From positions 61,090 to 125,089 of the forward strand of contig CALBDS010000056.1 in NCBI GenBank assembly GCA_937927415.1: a stretch of DNA of 64,000 nt. The letters are read 5' to 3'. Shown in pieces: positions 52,282 through 60,577 of the stretch. How positions within the stretch are numbered: position 1 is the first letter of the stretch; each line of letters starts with the position of its first letter. The stretch comes from an uncultured Rhodospirillaceae bacterium (GTDB lineage Bacteria > Pseudomonadota > Alphaproteobacteria > Azospirillales > Azospirillaceae). The notes below the pieces were generated by a model. It was given only the letters and a program-made list of their open reading frames with translations, did no database searches and was not told the DNA's origin. A program made the translations under genes and the position numbers.

Positions 52282-53109
52282 TCAGGAGCGGTCGGGACCG
52301 AACATCGCGTGCATCTGGCGCTGATAGTGCTCCTCCGACGTACTCCACCGCAGATCGGCGAGAAGCCGCGTGTCCGCCCCTGCGGGATAGCGGATCCTGA
52401 AGCCTTCGTCCGTGGCGGCCGCGTAGACGGCGCTGGCCACCTCTGCCTCGGTGCAGAAGGCCGTGGGGTAGTTGGCGAAGCGGGAGAAGCAGGCCTGCGC
52501 GAAGCCGGCATAGTCGTCGGGAATCAGGCCCTGCATCCGTGCGCCACCGTTGGCGCTGAAGCGCGTGGTCGGAGCGTAGCCCGGTTCGACGAGCCGCGCC
52601 CTGATGTTGAACTCGGCCAATTCGTATGAAAGCGATTCGGTAAAACCCTCCACGGCGCACTTGCTGGCGGCATACACGGCGACCAGCGGCATCACCCCGA
52701 CCGTGACGCTCGACGTCACGTTGACGATCACCCCGCCACCTTGCCGGCGCATCTGCGGAATGATGGCGCGGCAGGCGGCGATCACGCCGAACGTGTTGGT
52801 CTCGAAGACGTCGCGCACCGTGCCGTCGGGCGTCGCCTCGACGATCGAGGCGAGGCCGATGCCGGCGTTGTTCACCCAGGCGTCGATCGCACCGAACGCA
52901 CCCACGGCGGAGTCGATCGCATCGGCGATGCTCCGCTCCCTGGTGACGTCCAGCGGGAGCACCTTCAGCCGTTCCGCCTTCAGCGGGAACAGGGTCGGGT
53001 CCGGCCGGCGCATCGTGGCGACGACATTCCAGCCGCGGTCGAGGAAGAGTTCCGCCGTGGCCTTGCCGTAGCCCGACGATGTTCCGGTGATGAGGATCGT
53101 TTTCTGCAT
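52282..53109 (-). CDS. Short-chain dehydrogenase/reductase
   Basis: 275 aa with ITGTSSGYGKATAE (cofactor), WVNNAGIGL (NNAG), VNVTSSVTVG (Ser) and YAASKCAVEG (Tyr, Lys). It belongs to the SDR5-like group that lacks the usual C-terminal GG motif. Divergent from the AraC gene at 53203 with a 93-bp gap, suggesting control by that regulator. The substrate is unknown. Confidence 0.92.
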   Translation of the reverse strand: MQKTILITGTSSGYGKATAELFLDRGWNVVATMRRPDPTLFPLKAERLKVLPLDVTRERSIADAIDSAVGAFGAIDAWVNNAGIGLASIVEATPDGTVRDVFETNTFGVIAACRAIIPQMRRQGGGVIVNVTSSVTVGVMPLVAVYAASKCAVEGFTESLSYELAEFNIRARLVEPGYAPTTRFSANGGARMQGLIPDDYAGFAQACFSRFANYPTAFCTEAEVASAVYAAATDEGFRIRYPAGADTRLLADLRWSTSEEHYQRQMHAMFGPDRS

Positions 53110-53202
53110 GGAGACCTCCGTCGATGGGACGAGGCCATCCTAGACGGCTGGCTCTGGATGGAACATAATCAGACGTCCGCCTCTCTTTATGGATCGTCCA
53201 TC

Positions 53203-54117
53203 ATGGACCCGCTCAGCGCGATCATCGCGTTGCTCCGTCCCAGCACTGCGGTTTCCAAGCCGATCACGGGCCGTGGGCGCTGGGGGGTCCGCTATGCCGC
53301 CCATGATGCGCCCGGATTCACGATCATCCTGCGGGGGGAGTGCTGGGTCGCGTTCGACGGCAGGGAGCCGGCAAGGTTTCGGCAAGGCGACTTCGTGCTG
53401 CTGCCGTCGACGCCGCCGTTCGCGCTTTACAGCCATCCGGGTGTCGAATGCCCTCTCAGGGAACCGTCGGATGCCGCTGTCCGGCACGGGGACCAGGATG
53501 GCGACCCCGACTTCGTCTCCCTCGGCGGGACCTTCCACATGGACAAGGTTAACGCGTCTCTGCTGCCCGCGCTGCTGCCGGGCATCATCCATATCCGGGC
53601 GGCGGAGGGCCACGCCGGCAGGCTCGGCCAGGTCATCGGGTTGATCATGGACGAGTGCGCAACCGAGGCGCCGGGCAAGGAAATGATCGTTCAGCGGCTG
53701 CTGGAGGTCCTGCTTGTGGAAGCCCTGCGGTGGCGCAGCATCGATCAGAACGCGGTTTCCACCGGCCTCCTCAGCGGTATGCGCGATCCGGGTCTCGCTC
53801 GCGCCCTGCGCGCGATGCACGCCGACGTCCGCGCCCCCTGGACGGTGTCCGGGCTCGCCCGGATCGCCGGCATGTCGCGGTCCGCATTCGCCGCCCGCTT
53901 CAGGGGGGCTCTGGGTTGCGGGCCGATCGAATATCTCGCGCGATGGCGTATGGCGTTGGCGAAGGATGCGCTGATGCGCGGTGCAAAGACGCTCGCCCGG
54001 ATCGCCGATGACATCGGATATGAGTCAGCCAGTGCTTTTAGTACAGCCTTCCGCAAGCGGCTTGGTTGCTCGCCTGGAAGGTTTGCACGCTCCCATGACT
54101 TTGCAGATCTTCAGTAA
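53203..54117 (+). CDS. AraC-family regulator with N-terminal cupin domain
   Basis: 304 aa. The N-terminal half is a cupin_6 domain (TIILRGECWVAFDGREPARF, QGDFVLLPSTPPF); the C-terminal half has two AraC helix-turn-helices (WTVSGLARIAGMSRSAFAAR and LARIADDIGYESASAFSTAF). Start at 53203 (MDPLSAIIALLRP) fits the usual length for AraC proteins controlling neighbouring SDR genes. An in-frame ATG 15 codons upstream is possible. Confidence 0.9.
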   Translation: MDPLSAIIALLRPSTAVSKPITGRGRWGVRYAAHDAPGFTIILRGECWVAFDGREPARFRQGDFVLLPSTPPFALYSHPGVECPLREPSDAAVRHGDQDGDPDFVSLGGTFHMDKVNASLLPALLPGIIHIRAAEGHAGRLGQVIGLIMDECATEAPGKEMIVQRLLEVLLVEALRWRSIDQNAVSTGLLSGMRDPGLARALRAMHADVRAPWTVSGLARIAGMSRSAFAARFRGALGCGPIEYLARWRMALAKDALMRGAKTLARIADDIGYESASAFSTAFRKRLGCSPGRFARSHDFADLQ

Positions 54118-54438
54118 CTAACTGCCACAATATTTTGGCGTTTCGCTGTGTGCTGACTGGCAAAGCTGACGATCTCATCATCCGGTAGGGGCCAGTCCGG
54201 ATTGCCCCCGATCCGGCGGCGTGGGGCTGTTCTCCAGGCAAGATTATTGTCCATTTTGCCTTGCCTTGGTGATTGAAGGGCGCTGAGATCAAGCTTTTTC
54301 AAGGTGTTGGCCGTATTCTTCCGGGGGACTCGCCCCAGGAAAGTCTTTCCCCTCCCTGACGATGCTTCCGCTCCGCCACCGTGCTCCACGACGCGCCCCT
54401 CTGTCCCAGGGGCGCCCGCAACACACGGAGACGGACGA
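54118..54438 (+). other. Intergenic region upstream of replication genes with hairpin
   Basis: No gene seen. From about 54300 the sequence returns to backbone composition. GCGCCCCT-CTGTCCC-AGGGGCGC (54393-54415) is a perfect 8-bp stem 23 bp before the AlpA-like start and could affect repA expression. Confidence 0.5.
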
Positions 54439-54690
54439 ATGGACGACAAAACCGCCGGCCTTCCGCCGCGCTTCCTGCGCACGCCCGAGGCGGCCCGCTT
54501 CCTCGGCCTGTCCACCCGGACGATGGAGAAGCACCGCCTCTACGGCACCGGCCCGCGCTACCGCAAGATCGGCGGCCGGGTGGTCTACGCCGTCGAGGAC
54601 CTGAGGAGCTGGGCCGACCAGGGCCTGCGTACCTCCACCTCCGATCCCGGTTCCGGCACCGTGCGGCCCGCTCGCCCGGCACGCCGCTGA
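54439..54690 (+). CDS. AlpA/MerR-like helix-turn-helix protein
   Basis: 83 aa. RFLRTPEAARFLGLSTRTME and YRKIGGRVVYAVEDLRSWAD give the excisionase-like winged HTH_17 fold. On alphaproteobacterial elements this gene regularly precedes the replication initiator, and here it ends 9 bp before repA. Likely regulator of repA or excision; inferred from context. Confidence 0.85.
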   Translation: MDDKTAGLPPRFLRTPEAARFLGLSTRTMEKHRLYGTGPRYRKIGGRVVYAVEDLRSWADQGLRTSTSDPGSGTVRPARPARR

Positions 54691-54699
54691 GGCTGTGCC

Positions 54700-55575
54700 A
54701 TGGACGGGGTCTTCCGCGCCGGCGACCGGCAGATGCAGCTCGACCTGTTCGTCGCGCTGCCCGGCGACATGGCGGTGCGCGACCAGCAGGACCTGATGGC
54801 GCACCCGTTCTTCTCGCTCGCCAAGTCGAAGCGCACCGAGCCGATCGACTACGCCGCGGGCGACACGCGCATCCGTGTCGAGGGCACCGCCGAGCACGGC
54901 CTCGCCACCATCTGGGACGCCGACGTGCTGATCTGGGCGGCCAGCCAGCTCGTCGAGGCGCGTGACGCCGGCCTGCGCACCGCGCGCCTACTCAGCGCCA
55001 CGCCGCACCAGATCCTCACCTTCACCGGGCGCGGCACCTCGCTGCGCGACTACCAGCGCCTGCGCGCCGCCCTCGACCGGCTGCAGGCGACCACCGTGGT
55101 CACCAACCTGCGCCAGCCCGACCTGCGGCGCCGGCACCGCTTCTCCTGGATCAACGAGTGGAAGGAGCGCACCGACGCCGCCGGCCGCCCGCTGGGGCTG
55201 GAACTGATCCTGCCGGACTGGTTCTACCAGGGCGTCCTCTCCGACGCCTTCGTGCTCACCATCGAGCGGGAATACTTCGGGCTCATCGGCGGCATCGAGC
55301 GCTGGCTGTACCGGCTCGCCCGCAAGCACGCCGGCCGCCAGGCCGAGGGCTGGGCCTTCGACTTCCGCCACCTGCACGCCAAGTCGGGCAGCCTCGCCCG
55401 CTTCGCCAACTTCGCCATCGACCTGCGCACCCTCGCCCGGCGCCAGCGGCTGCCGGGCTACCGGCTGGCCGTCGAGCGCCGGCCGGACGGCAGCGAACGG
55501 CTGCGCTTCGCGCCGCGCGGCCCGGCCGAGGCGCCGATGAACGCTGCCAAAGTTATCCACAGACACGGGGGATAA
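54700..55575 (+). CDS. repA: Replication initiator protein A (RPA family)
   Basis: 291 aa. Characteristic segments: MAHPFFSLAKSKRTEPIDYA, WDADVLIWAASQLVEARD, LELILPDWFYQGVLSD and FRHLHAKSGSLARFANFAID. This is the RPA-type initiator of plasmids and conjugative elements. Its 3' end overlaps a DnaA-box-like TTATCCACA, and iterons follow, so the origin probably lies directly downstream. Confidence 0.92.
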   Translation: MDGVFRAGDRQMQLDLFVALPGDMAVRDQQDLMAHPFFSLAKSKRTEPIDYAAGDTRIRVEGTAEHGLATIWDADVLIWAASQLVEARDAGLRTARLLSATPHQILTFTGRGTSLRDYQRLRAALDRLQATTVVTNLRQPDLRRRHRFSWINEWKERTDAAGRPLGLELILPDWFYQGVLSDAFVLTIEREYFGLIGGIERWLYRLARKHAGRQAEGWAFDFRHLHAKSGSLARFANFAIDLRTLARRQRLPGYRLAVERRPDGSERLRFAPRGPAEAPMNAAKVIHRHGG

Positions 55576-55660
55576 ACCGGTGACACCGCTCGTGCTATCG
55601 GGTGTGCAAACGCTCGTGCCATCGGGTGCACGGCACTCGTGCTATCGGGTGCACGGACAC
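55553..55660. other. Putative replication origin: DnaA box plus three iterons
   Basis: TTATCCACA at 55553-55561 is a consensus DnaA box. Three direct repeats follow: CTCGTGCTATCGGGTG (55589), CTCGTGCCATCGGGTG (55613) and CTCGTGCTATCGGGTG (55636), spaced 24 and 23 bp, i.e. about two helix turns. Position just after repA fits RepA binding. A more AT-rich stretch follows (55700-55740). Confidence 0.7.
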
Positions 55661-55794
55661 CGTCCAAGCCCTTGGTATACAGGGCCGATTCGCGCCCTTA
55701 ACGTATCTAACAGAGACTCTAACGAGTCTTTGTTGATGGGTCGTAGGGATGCCGGGGAGAACCAGACCCATGCTGCGGCCCGGGGGGCGGCGTC

Positions 55795-56433
55795 ATGATC
55801 GTGGCGCTGCTCAACCAGAAGGGCGGCGTCGGCAAGACGACGCTCGCCACCCACCTCGCCGCCGAACTGGCGCGCCCAAACCACCGGGTCCTGCTCATCG
55901 ACGCCGATCCCCAGGGCTCCGCCCTCGACTGGTCCGAGCAGCGCGACCGCATGGGCCTGCCCCGGCTGTTCGCCATGACCGGGCTGGCGCGCGAGACGCT
56001 GCACCGCGAGGTGCCGGAGCTGGCCCGCGGCTACCGGCACGTCGTCATCGACGGGCCGCCGCGCGTCACCGGCCTCGTCCGCTCGGCGCTGCTGGCCGCC
56101 GACCTCGTGCTCATCCCGGTGCAGCCGAGCCCCTACGACGCCTGGGCCTCGGCCGAGCTGCTGCGCCTGCTGGACGACGCCCGCGGCTGGAAACCCGGCC
56201 TGGAGGCGCGCTTCGTCCTCAACCGCTGCATCGCCCGCACCCTGCTGCTGCGCGATGCCCGCCGGGAACTCGCCGGCACGCTGCCGTCGGCCTTGGCGAC
56301 GACGGTGGGGCAGCGCGTCGTCTTCGCCCGCTGCGCCCGTGCCGGCCGGCTGGCCGCTGAGGAAGCCCCCGGATCGCTGGCCGCCCGCGAGATGATGGCG
56401 CTCGCCGCCGAAGTGCTGGGGACGGCGGGATGA
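55795..56433 (+). CDS. parA: ParA-type partition ATPase
   Basis: 212 aa. Deviant Walker A QKGGVGKTTLA with signature lysine, LLIDADPQGSALDW, and VVIDGPPRVTGLVRSA; single-domain small ParA/MipZ type without N-terminal HTH. Overlaps the next gene by ATGA. It probably partitions the excised, replicating form of the element. Confidence 0.93.
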   Translation: MIVALLNQKGGVGKTTLATHLAAELARPNHRVLLIDADPQGSALDWSEQRDRMGLPRLFAMTGLARETLHREVPELARGYRHVVIDGPPRVTGLVRSALLAADLVLIPVQPSPYDAWASAELLRLLDDARGWKPGLEARFVLNRCIARTLLLRDARRELAGTLPSALATTVGQRVVFARCARAGRLAAEEAPGSLAAREMMALAAEVLGTAG

Positions 56434-56666
56434 GCGGCGGGCGGATCGGCTTCGGGGCGCGTCCCGGCACCCCCGACACCTGGGTGCGCCACGGCGAGGA
56501 CCCGGCCACTCCCAAGGCGGACCTCTACACCGCGCGGCTCACGGTGGACGTCACGCCCGAACTGCGCGGCCGCATCCGAATGGCCGCCTTCCGCCGGGGC
56601 GTGACCATGGCGGTGCTGCTGCGCGAGCTGCTGGACGGCGCCTTTCCCGAGGAGGGCACATCATGA
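56430..56666 (+). CDS. Ribbon-helix-helix-like partner of ParA
   Basis: 78 aa. TARLTVDVTPELRGRIRMAA and RGVTMAVLLRELLDGAF fit a ribbon-helix-helix fold, as in small ParB-like or ParG proteins. Flanked by two ParA-type genes and overlapping both by 4 bp, so it may be the centromere-binding component. Confidence 0.75.
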   Translation: MSGGRIGFGARPGTPDTWVRHGEDPATPKADLYTARLTVDVTPELRGRIRMAAFRRGVTMAVLLRELLDGAFPEEGTS

Positions 56667-57316
56667 TCGTGGCGCTTGTGAACCAGGCCCGTGGCGCCGG
56701 ACGGACGACGCTGGCGGTGCATCTCGCCGGCGAGTTGGCGCTCCAAGGCAAGCGGGTGGCGCTGCTCGACACCGGCCAGCGCTCCGGTGCCCTGGAATGG
56801 GCCGAATGCCGGCGGCGCAACGACCTGCCGGCGCTGTTCGAGACCATCGGCATCGCCAGCCCGGACCTGCGCTGCGGCGTCTGGGGCCTGCACACCCGCT
56901 TCGACCACGTGGTCATCGACACCCCGGCGGCGTCCACCGCGGCCCTGCGCGCGGCGCTGCTGGCGGCGGACACCGTGCTGGTGCCGACGCATTCCGAACG
57001 GGCCGCCGTGGGACGCTGCGCCGCCACCATGCAGCTGGTGGTCGAGGCGCTGGCGGTCGAGCCGGCCATGACGGCGTCGGTGGTCCTGACGCATGCCCCC
57101 GCGGGCCTGGAGATCGAGCCGGGCACCGAGATGACCGTCTGTGGCCTGCGTCTGCCCGTGGCCGCCGCGGTGGTGGGCGAACGGATGAGCTTCGCCATGA
57201 GCCGGGGCACCGGGCTGCTGGTGCAGGAGATCGACTTCGTCGGGCCGGCCGAGGTCGATGTCCGGCGGCTGGTCGATGAGGTGTTCGGCCGTGGCCGGAC
57301 GGGGAAAACGGGCTGA
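56663..57316 (+). CDS. Degenerate ParA-like protein
   Basis: 217 aa, alignable along its whole length with the ParA at 55795 (MIVALVNQARGAGRTTLAVH, FDHVVIDTPAASTAALRAAL). The P-loop lysines are lost: QKGGVGKTT has become QARGAGRTT, and IDADPQGS has become LDTGQRSG. ATP hydrolysis is therefore doubtful. It may be a regulatory partner of the true ParA. Intact frame with normal codon use argues against a pseudogene. Confidence 0.85.
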   Translation: MIVALVNQARGAGRTTLAVHLAGELALQGKRVALLDTGQRSGALEWAECRRRNDLPALFETIGIASPDLRCGVWGLHTRFDHVVIDTPAASTAALRAALLAADTVLVPTHSERAAVGRCAATMQLVVEALAVEPAMTASVVLTHAPAGLEIEPGTEMTVCGLRLPVAAAVVGERMSFAMSRGTGLLVQEIDFVGPAEVDVRRLVDEVFGRGRTGKTG

Positions 57317-57643
57317 ACAGGGCGGGGGCCAGGGCGGTTCCGGGATCGGGTGTGGCGTGGCGTAGGAACGGCGGCAAAGACAGGCGCCCGGCGGCCACCG
57401 GAAAGAATAGGCAACGGCTGTTTGGAAGGTAAGAAGTACCATTCAGCAAGATAAAAGAGCGTCTGCGCCGTCGTTTCGTCCCGTTCCAGATCAACAGCTT
57501 ATCTGTATTCCAGAGATGTTCAGGAATGCAGGCGCATTCAACGCACCGATCCTCTTAACTCATCCGAGATGTTGAGAAAGAGCGACGCGCGGCTCAACGA
57601 TGATCATGCCGGACTTGCGTCCGGTGATCTGTGGGGGTGGAGC
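57317..57643 (+). other. Region upstream of relaxase, candidate oriT
   Basis: About 330 bp, more AT-rich than either side, with short inverted repeats (ATTCC at 57511 with GGAAT at 57533). Transfer origins often lie next to the relaxase gene. No nic consensus recognised, so this is positional inference. Confidence 0.25.
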
Positions 57644-58387
57644 ATGGGAAAGCGGTTCGGCCTGTTCGGCGGCATCCTCGACGACGACGGCTTCAAGGCG
57701 CGGATGAAGGCGCTCGCCGACCGCGGCCGCCGCCTCGCTCGCGCCTACACCCGCCGGCCGATGCAGAAGGTCCGCGTCAAGGGCGCGCCGCCGCAGGCCG
57801 GCCCCTACGCCCGCCCGGTGATGGTCAAGGTGCTCTACCACGACCGCGCCCGCGGCGCCTACCCGAACACCGTCTCGGCGCTGGCCAACTACCTCGCCAA
57901 GGAGGGGCCGCTGTTCGACCGCGACCGGCTCGGCATCGACACCGCCGAGATCGTGGACGCCTGGTCGGCCGACCGCCGGGTGTTTCACCTCATCGTCAGC
58001 CCGAACGACGGGCACCGCATCGACGACATGGTCTCCTACGGCCGCGACGTCGTCGCCGCCTGGGAGCGCCGGGTCGGTCCGCTGGAGTGGGTGGCCTCGG
58101 TCGAGCGCAAGCCCGACATGGCCCACGCGCAAGGCAACCAGCACCTGCACATCATGGTGCGCGGCGTCCAGCACGACCGCGACCTCCACCTCGATCCGGA
58201 CGTCGTCTCGCGCTGGCTGCGCCATGACGCCGTCGAGGTGACCACCGACCGCCTCGGCTACATGACCGAGCGCGAGCGCCGCGACTTTGAGCGCCAGCTC
58301 GTCGAGATGCAGCGGCTGCGCGAACAGCAGCGTGGCCGCGAGGCCGGGCGCGACGACCTCCACGACCTGGGAGGGCGCGAGCTGTGA
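57644..58387 (+). CDS. Relaxase (MobP/VirD2-like), short form
   Basis: 247 aa from the ATG at 57644 after GTGGAGC; ATG at 57569 is an alternative. Tyr-containing motif VSALANYLAKEGP and the HUH metal motif AHAQGNQHLHIMVRG are present, then TDRLGYMTERER. Relatives on alphaproteobacterial elements usually have a further DUF3363 domain and are more than twice this length; here the protein ends at DLHDLGGREL. It overlaps the next gene by ATGA, so the end is genuine rather than a visible break. Confidence 0.82.
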   Translation: MGKRFGLFGGILDDDGFKARMKALADRGRRLARAYTRRPMQKVRVKGAPPQAGPYARPVMVKVLYHDRARGAYPNTVSALANYLAKEGPLFDRDRLGIDTAEIVDAWSADRRVFHLIVSPNDGHRIDDMVSYGRDVVAAWERRVGPLEWVASVERKPDMAHAQGNQHLHIMVRGVQHDRDLHLDPDVVSRWLRHDAVEVTTDRLGYMTERERRDFERQLVEMQRLREQQRGREAGRDDLHDLGGREL

Positions 58388-58743
58388 CGCCGTACCTTCT
58401 CCGTTTCGGAACCCTGCTGCTGGTCTGGCTCGCCGCGGTGTTCGCTATCACCGAGCTGACCGGCTGGCTGTTCGCCTGGCCCCCGGTCTTCGGTGGGCTG
58501 CGCATCGGTCCCATCGCCCTGTACGGACCCGGCCAGTTCTTCGGCTGGCGCGGGCTGCTGGCCCCCGGCCACCGCTGGATCGTCGATGGCGCTGCGGTGG
58601 TGTCGGGGCTCTGCGCGCTGGCGCTGGCCACCCGCGTCGCCCTCGACCTGCGGGGCACCCGCCGGCCGGAGTTCGGCGCCGGCCGCTGGGCCACGCGCAC
58701 CGACGTCCGGCGCAGTGGCCTGCTGGGAGGGGGACGGCGATGA
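58384..58743 (+). CDS. Membrane-anchor half of a split VirD4/TraG coupling protein
   Basis: 119 aa with two membrane helices (about 5-30 and 65-85) followed by FGAGRWATRTDVRRSGLLGG, the segment that in VirD4/TraG leads into the ATPase domain. The following gene supplies the ATPase part with an ATGA overlap. The anchor is thus a separate protein here. Confidence 0.78.
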   Translation: MTPYLLRFGTLLLVWLAAVFAITELTGWLFAWPPVFGGLRIGPIALYGPGQFFGWRGLLAPGHRWIVDGAAVVSGLCALALATRVALDLRGTRRPEFGAGRWATRTDVRRSGLLGGGRR

Positions 58744-60209
58744 CCGACCGCTCCTCCGTCATCCTCGGCGCCTACGGCCGCGACCTGCTGCACGAACGCA
58801 CCATGCAGCCGGTCCTCGTCATCGGCCCGACCGGCTCGGGCAAGACCACCACCACCGTGCACCCGACGCTGCTCGCGGCCTGGGACGAGAGCGCGGTGGT
58901 CTGGGACTTCAAGGGTTCGGTCACCGAGGACACCAGCCGCGCCCGCACCCGCTTCGGCGACGTCATCGTGCTCGACCTCGCCCGGCCTGGCGGCCCCCGC
59001 TACAACCCGCTGATGGCGGTGCGGCCGGAACCGTACCTCGTTCCCGACTGCCAGCACGCCGCCCGCGTCCTCACCGAGGGCGAGCAGGAGGGGCACTGGC
59101 GCAACGCTGCCTTCTCCTATCTGACCGGCGTCTTCGTCTACCTGCTGACCGCGGCGGCCGACGGCGAGAAGTCGCTGGCCGGCGCCCGCCGGCACATCCT
59201 GCTTGGCGACGACGGACTGACGCTGATGCTGGCCGAGGGCGTCCACCCGACCGCCCAGCGCGCCGCCCAGGAGCTGTGGGACAAGAGCCTGGCGCTGGCT
59301 GAGGAGCGCGGTACTGGCGAGGGCGAGGGGAAGGGACGGCCGGGCGGCGGTTCCGCTCCCCCCGACAAGAGCCTGCACTATCGCAAGTCGGTCTACGTCA
59401 CCGCGTCGGTGCTGCTCGCCGAGTTCGAGGACTCCGTCCTGGAGGAGCAGACCGCCGCCAGCGACTTCTCCATCGCCGACCTCGTGGCGGGCGAGCGGCC
59501 GGTGACGCTCTACATCGTCGCCCGTCCGCTCGACGCCCGGCGGCTTCGTCGGGTGTTCAAGCTGATCCTGACGCAGATGGTGGACTTCCTCACCATCGAC
59601 CGCGCTCTGGCCGACGACGGCCGGGCGCGGCGCTGGCGGCTGCTGGTGGTGCTCGACGAGTTCCTGCAGTTCCACCTGCGCGAGGCGGCGGAGTGGATCA
59701 AGTACGTCCGCGAGTACGGCATCCGCCTGCTGCTGCTGGCCCAGAGCCTGTGGGAGGTCGAGGAGGAGTACGGCCGCGGCCTCACCGCCAACTGCCGGCT
59801 GGTGGTCTTCCGCCCCAACTCGTCCGACGAGGCCGAGCGGATCAGCCGGATGGTCGGCGAGGCCATCGAGGAGGTGCCGACGCGCTCGACCTCCAAGGGC
59901 CTGTTCGACCTTTTCCCCACCGTCAGCCGCGGGGTGCGGGTGGACCGCCGGCCGGTGCTGCCGATGCACGCGGCGCTGGAGATGGACGGCAACGACCTGA
60001 TCGTCTTCGGCTACGGCAAGCCGATCCGCGCCACCCGCCTGCACCCCTACGCCGATCCGCGCTGGCGCCCGCTCTACGGCCGCGCCGCGGCGGCCTGGAC
60101 TCCCAACCCGGACGCCAATCGCTGGTTCGGCACCGCCAACCCAGCCCCCGAGGGCGATGCACCCGCGGCACCCCGGCGTCCCGGCAAACCCCCGAGGCTC
60201 TGGACATGA
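58740..60209 (+). CDS. VirD4/TraG-type coupling ATPase, soluble half
   Basis: 489 aa. Walker A LVIGPTGSGKTTTTVHPTLL near residue 28, WDFKGSVTEDTS, Walker B LLVVLDEFLQF, and the motif ending LLLLAQSLWEVEEEYG. This is the T4SS coupling protein core that links the relaxosome to the trb channel. It lacks its own membrane helices; those are in the preceding overlapping gene. Overlaps the downstream CopG-like gene by ATGA. Confidence 0.93.
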   Translation: MTDRSSVILGAYGRDLLHERTMQPVLVIGPTGSGKTTTTVHPTLLAAWDESAVVWDFKGSVTEDTSRARTRFGDVIVLDLARPGGPRYNPLMAVRPEPYLVPDCQHAARVLTEGEQEGHWRNAAFSYLTGVFVYLLTAAADGEKSLAGARRHILLGDDGLTLMLAEGVHPTAQRAAQELWDKSLALAEERGTGEGEGKGRPGGGSAPPDKSLHYRKSVYVTASVLLAEFEDSVLEEQTAASDFSIADLVAGERPVTLYIVARPLDARRLRRVFKLILTQMVDFLTIDRALADDGRARRWRLLVVLDEFLQFHLREAAEWIKYVREYGIRLLLLAQSLWEVEEEYGRGLTANCRLVVFRPNSSDEAERISRMVGEAIEEVPTRSTSKGLFDLFPTVSRGVRVDRRPVLPMHAALEMDGNDLIVFGYGKPIRATRLHPYADPRWRPLYGRAAAAWTPNPDANRWFGTANPAPEGDAPAAPRRPGKPPRLWT

Positions 60210-60577
60210 CGGACACCCCCGACACCACCGCCACCCGCCCGGTCTCCGCCCGCGTGCCGACGCTGCTGGCCGACCAGCTCGCCCTGGTCCAGACCCGCCA
60301 GGGGCTGCGCACGCTCAGCGACGCGGTGATCCACGTGCTCGACAAAGGCCTCGACGCCATCGCCAACGAGCGGGCGAAGACTGAACGGCTGGAGGCCACC
60401 GTCGCCCGCATCGACGACCTGCTGATCACCGTGGTCGCGGTGCTCAACCTCGTGCACGACCTCGACCCGGCGGACGTGGCCGCGACCAAGGCGGCGATCC
60501 TGGAACAGCTCGGCCATCCCCGCCGCACGGTGCCCAGCGTGCGCGACGGCTTCCACCCGAAGGAGGCCGACGCATGA
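60206..60577 (+). CDS. Ribbon-helix-helix (CopG-like) protein
   Basis: 123 aa. The N-terminal SARVPTLLADQLALVQTRQG and LRTLSDAVIHVLDKGLDAIA suggest a ribbon-helix-helix DNA-binding domain, followed by a helical C-terminus. Located between the coupling ATPase and trbB, with 4-bp overlaps on both sides. This position matches CopG-type genes seen before trb operons; it may regulate transfer or aid the relaxosome. Confidence 0.8.
   Translation: MTDTPDTTATRPVSARVPTLLADQLALVQTRQGLRTLSDAVIHVLDKGLDAIANERAKTERLEATVARIDDLLITVVAVLNLVHDLDPADVAATKAAILEQLGHPRRTVPSVRDGFHPKEADA

Noticed and set aside
55589..55651. Short direct repeats considered as a CRISPR array
   Set aside because: Three 16-bp repeats at 23-24-bp spacing have almost no spacer and lie after repA, so iterons fit better. 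No cas genes or other arrays were seen.
56663..57316. Second ParA regarded as a pseudogene
   Set aside because: The frame is intact, start and stop overlap neighbours, and only nucleotide-binding residues changed, so a functional non-ATPase is more likely.
58152..60044. Long minus-strand open frame opposite the coupling-protein genes
   Set aside because: Low-complexity shadow; the plus-strand genes carry clear motifs and ATGA overlaps.
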